Positions 8,689-10,118 of a DNA stretch of 10,118 nucleotides are shown here, one piece after another; the first letter of the stretch is position 1; every line of letters begins with the position of its first letter. The DNA comes from Anaerolineae bacterium (GTDB lineage: Bacteria; Chloroflexota; Anaerolineae; JAAYZQ01). The position numbers were made by a program, and so were the translations under genes. Under the pieces are notes generated by a model. The model was given only the letters and a program-made list of their open reading frames with translations. It ran no database searches and had not been told where the DNA came from. The stretch is from the NCBI GenBank assembly GCA_016929795.1, contig JAFGIA010000248.1:1-10118 (forward strand), given 5' to 3'.

Positions 8689-9984
8689 ATGGACGATGTC
8701 GAACGAACGATTCTCGCGCGGGCGCTGCCCGATCCTCTGCCGCCAGGCGAAGGCTGGGTCATGCCCCACTACCGTGGCCTGTCCATCGCCAACGTGCCTG
8801 CGACCGTGGCCACACTGCTCACCGGCGAGGACCCACACAGTGTGCTGCCTGGCTCGCTCCCCCCGCTGCCCGAGGCCCTTTGGTCGGGGTGGCGCGACGG
8901 CCTGCGGCGCGTCATCCTCATCACCCTCGACGCCCTCGGCTATCGCCTCCTGGAGAAAGTGTGGGCTGCGGGTGGGGAGGATACATTCGCGCGGCTGGCG
9001 CACAGTGGGCACCTGGTGCCCATCACCTCGGTGTTTCCTTCCACCACCGACGCCGCACTCGTCACGCTCAGCACAGGCCGGCCGCCTGCTGAGCACGCCT
9101 GGCTGGCCTACGAAATGTACCTGCGTGAACTGGGGATCGCCGCCAACGCGATCCAGTTTCGGCCTGTTTGGGGCGGGCGCCCAGACTCACTAGTGGAATG
9201 GGGCATGGATCCCGAGACAATGATCGCCGTGCCGACATTGGCTCAGCAGCTTCACAAACAGCGCATCGAGACATATGCCCTCTATTCCGCCTACTTTCGC
9301 GAATCTGGCTTTAGCAAGATGCTCTACCGTGGCGCAAAGGGGGTGCGCACCCACCTCCACGCCAGCGACTTTTGGACCGAGCTGCGTGCACTGTTGGCTG
9401 GCACGCGCGGCAGGCGTGCGCTGCTGACTGCATACTGGAGCGGGCTGGACACGATCGGCCATGTCTACGCGCCCGATAGCGACGCCTGGCGTGCCGAGTT
9501 GCGCACCGTTGCTTTTTTGCTCGAGCGTGAGTTTCTCGACCTGCTTCCCGCCGCTGACCGCAAAGGCACTCTTCTGCTCATCACGGCCGACCACGGGCAG
9601 ATGCGGGTGCCGCCGGAGCATGTTGTGACGGCAAGCAAGGAGGCAGGATTGATCCGCCACCTGATGGTGCCAGTTATGGGCGAATCGCGGGCTGCGTTTC
9701 TATATCCCCGCCAGGGGCAGGCCCAGGCTGTGCGCGACTACCTCGAGGCGGCCTACCCTGGCTGGTTCGTAGTCGTCGACTCGCGCGCGCTGCTCGATGC
9801 GGGGCTGATGGGCCTGCCTGTGTCTGACGAGAGCTATGCGCGTGCCGGCGAGCTGCTCGTCCTGCCGCGCGGTGACCATGCCCTGCAGCGCGCTGTTCCG
9901 AACGTCTCGCTTCTTGGCAAGCACGGCGGCCTGACAGAAGACGAGATGCTGGTGCCGCTCTTTGGTTTGCGTCTGGATGCCTGA
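8689..9984 (+). CDS. Alkaline-phosphatase-superfamily phosphodiesterase / nucleotide pyrophosphatase-like enzyme
   Basis: This 431-residue protein has the two-metal active site of the alkaline phosphatase superfamily, closest in layout to the type I phosphodiesterase/nucleotide pyrophosphatase branch. The residues are D81 in VILITLDALGY, a probable nucleophile T120 in FPSTTDAALVTLSTG, D254 and H258 in GLDTIGH, D301-H302 in ITADHGQM, and H412 in GKHGG near the C-terminus. Members hydrolyse phosphate mono- or diesters with a metal-bound Thr/Ser nucleophile; the substrate here cannot be named. There is no signal peptide or membrane helix, so it is probably cytoplasmic, whereas many relatives are secreted or membrane-anchored. 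About 70 residues precede the first metal ligand. The start ATG 8689 has GGAGGAGAGG ending 8 nt upstream. It has its own transcription unit, because the ppdK terminator lies before it. No convincing promoter is visible in 8602-8688 (TTGCAC at 8636 with a poor CATTCT -10). Confidence 0.88.
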   Translation: MDDVERTILARALPDPLPPGEGWVMPHYRGLSIANVPATVATLLTGEDPHSVLPGSLPPLPEALWSGWRDGLRRVILITLDALGYRLLEKVWAAGGEDTFARLAHSGHLVPITSVFPSTTDAALVTLSTGRPPAEHAWLAYEMYLRELGIAANAIQFRPVWGGRPDSLVEWGMDPETMIAVPTLAQQLHKQRIETYALYSAYFRESGFSKMLYRGAKGVRTHLHASDFWTELRALLAGTRGRRALLTAYWSGLDTIGHVYAPDSDAWRAELRTVAFLLEREFLDLLPAADRKGTLLLITADHGQMRVPPEHVVTASKEAGLIRHLMVPVMGESRAAFLYPRQGQAQAVRDYLEAAYPGWFVVVDSRALLDAGLMGLPVSDESYARAGELLVLPRGDHALQRAVPNVSLLGKHGGLTEDEMLVPLFGLRLDA

Positions 9985-9991
9985 TCGCCTG

Positions 9992-10028
9992 CCAGGTGGG
10001 GTGCTCCAGCGAGGAGCACCCCACCTGG
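9992..10028 (+). terminator. Perfect 16-bp hairpin after the phosphatase gene, no U-tract
   Basis: CCAGGTGGGGTGCTCC (9992-10007) pairs perfectly with GGAGCACCCCACCTGG (10013-10028) around a 5-nt loop, 7 nt after the stop codon. The position suggests a terminator or mRNA 3'-end stabiliser, but the sequence after it is TGTAGGCTTGG, with no T run, so intrinsic termination would be weak. It may instead be a dispersed repeat element. Confidence 0.6.
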
Positions 10029-10030
10029 TG

Positions 10031-10118
10031 TAGGCTTGGAATCAGCCTAGTGCGCCGCGGCGCAAATCTCCCTTGCGCAGGTGGGGATTGCTTGCGCTCG
10101 CCATGACAAACTGCCGGA
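10031..10118. other. Intergenic tail with small palindromes and a possible dispersed repeat
   Basis: No gene is seen. TAGGCT (10031-10036) pairs with AGCCTA (10044-10049), and GCGCCGCGGCGC (10052-10063) is a perfect 12-nt palindrome. The stretch GGATTGCTTGCGCTCGCCAT followed by GACA (about 10085-10108) resembles the common intergenic repeat of the form GATTGCTTC...CTCGCAATGACA seen in many bacterial genomes. That resemblance is from memory and unverified. The next gene starts beyond the window. Confidence 0.35.

Overview
This is a GC-rich bacterial window. Every convincing gene lies on the + strand, and the coding density is high. Heavy use of CTC/CTG and GCC codons, a pyruvate phosphate dikinase and several ABC transporter parts would suit a Chloroflexota bacterium (Anaerolineae/Caldilineae type) or another GC-rich environmental lineage. 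That placement is inference from style and gene families; there is no rRNA or other phylogenetic marker here.

Region 1 (1-2759) is an ABC exporter pair. A sigma70-like promoter (TTGCCT, 17 nt, TAGAAT) precedes a single-domain ATPase (230-1048), followed 10 nt later by a large two-half ABC-2-type membrane protein (1059-2759). Together they look like a complete exporter of unknown substrate.

Region 2 (about 2806-5454) is the most unusual gene. One open frame joins a DppB-type permease to a DppC-type permease through a long arginine-rich linker. The DppC half also carries an extracytoplasmic domain of about 180 residues between its first membrane helix and its core. No solute-binding protein and no DppD/DppF-type ATPase lie in the window. 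The gene follows the exporter by only 46 nt, with an uncertain start codon.

Region 3 (5455-5752) is intergenic. It starts with a 20-bp bulged inverted repeat made of ATTGGATATT / GGGTATTGGG units, continues with low-complexity sequence holding small inverted repeats, and ends with a near-consensus promoter (TTGCCA, 17 nt, TATAAT) and a strong ribosome binding site.

Region 4 (5753-8597) is ppdK, pyruvate phosphate dikinase. All catalytic residues I can place are present. It has a lysine-rich insertion of about 20 residues, and a strong palindromic rho-independent terminator follows.

Region 5 (8689-10118) holds a cytoplasmic-looking alkaline-phosphatase-superfamily (phosphodiesterase/nucleotide pyrophosphatase type) enzyme with a full two-metal site. 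It is followed by a 16-bp perfect hairpin lacking a U-tract and by a short stretch resembling a dispersed intergenic repeat. No CRISPR array, tRNA, rRNA, transposase or phage gene was found.
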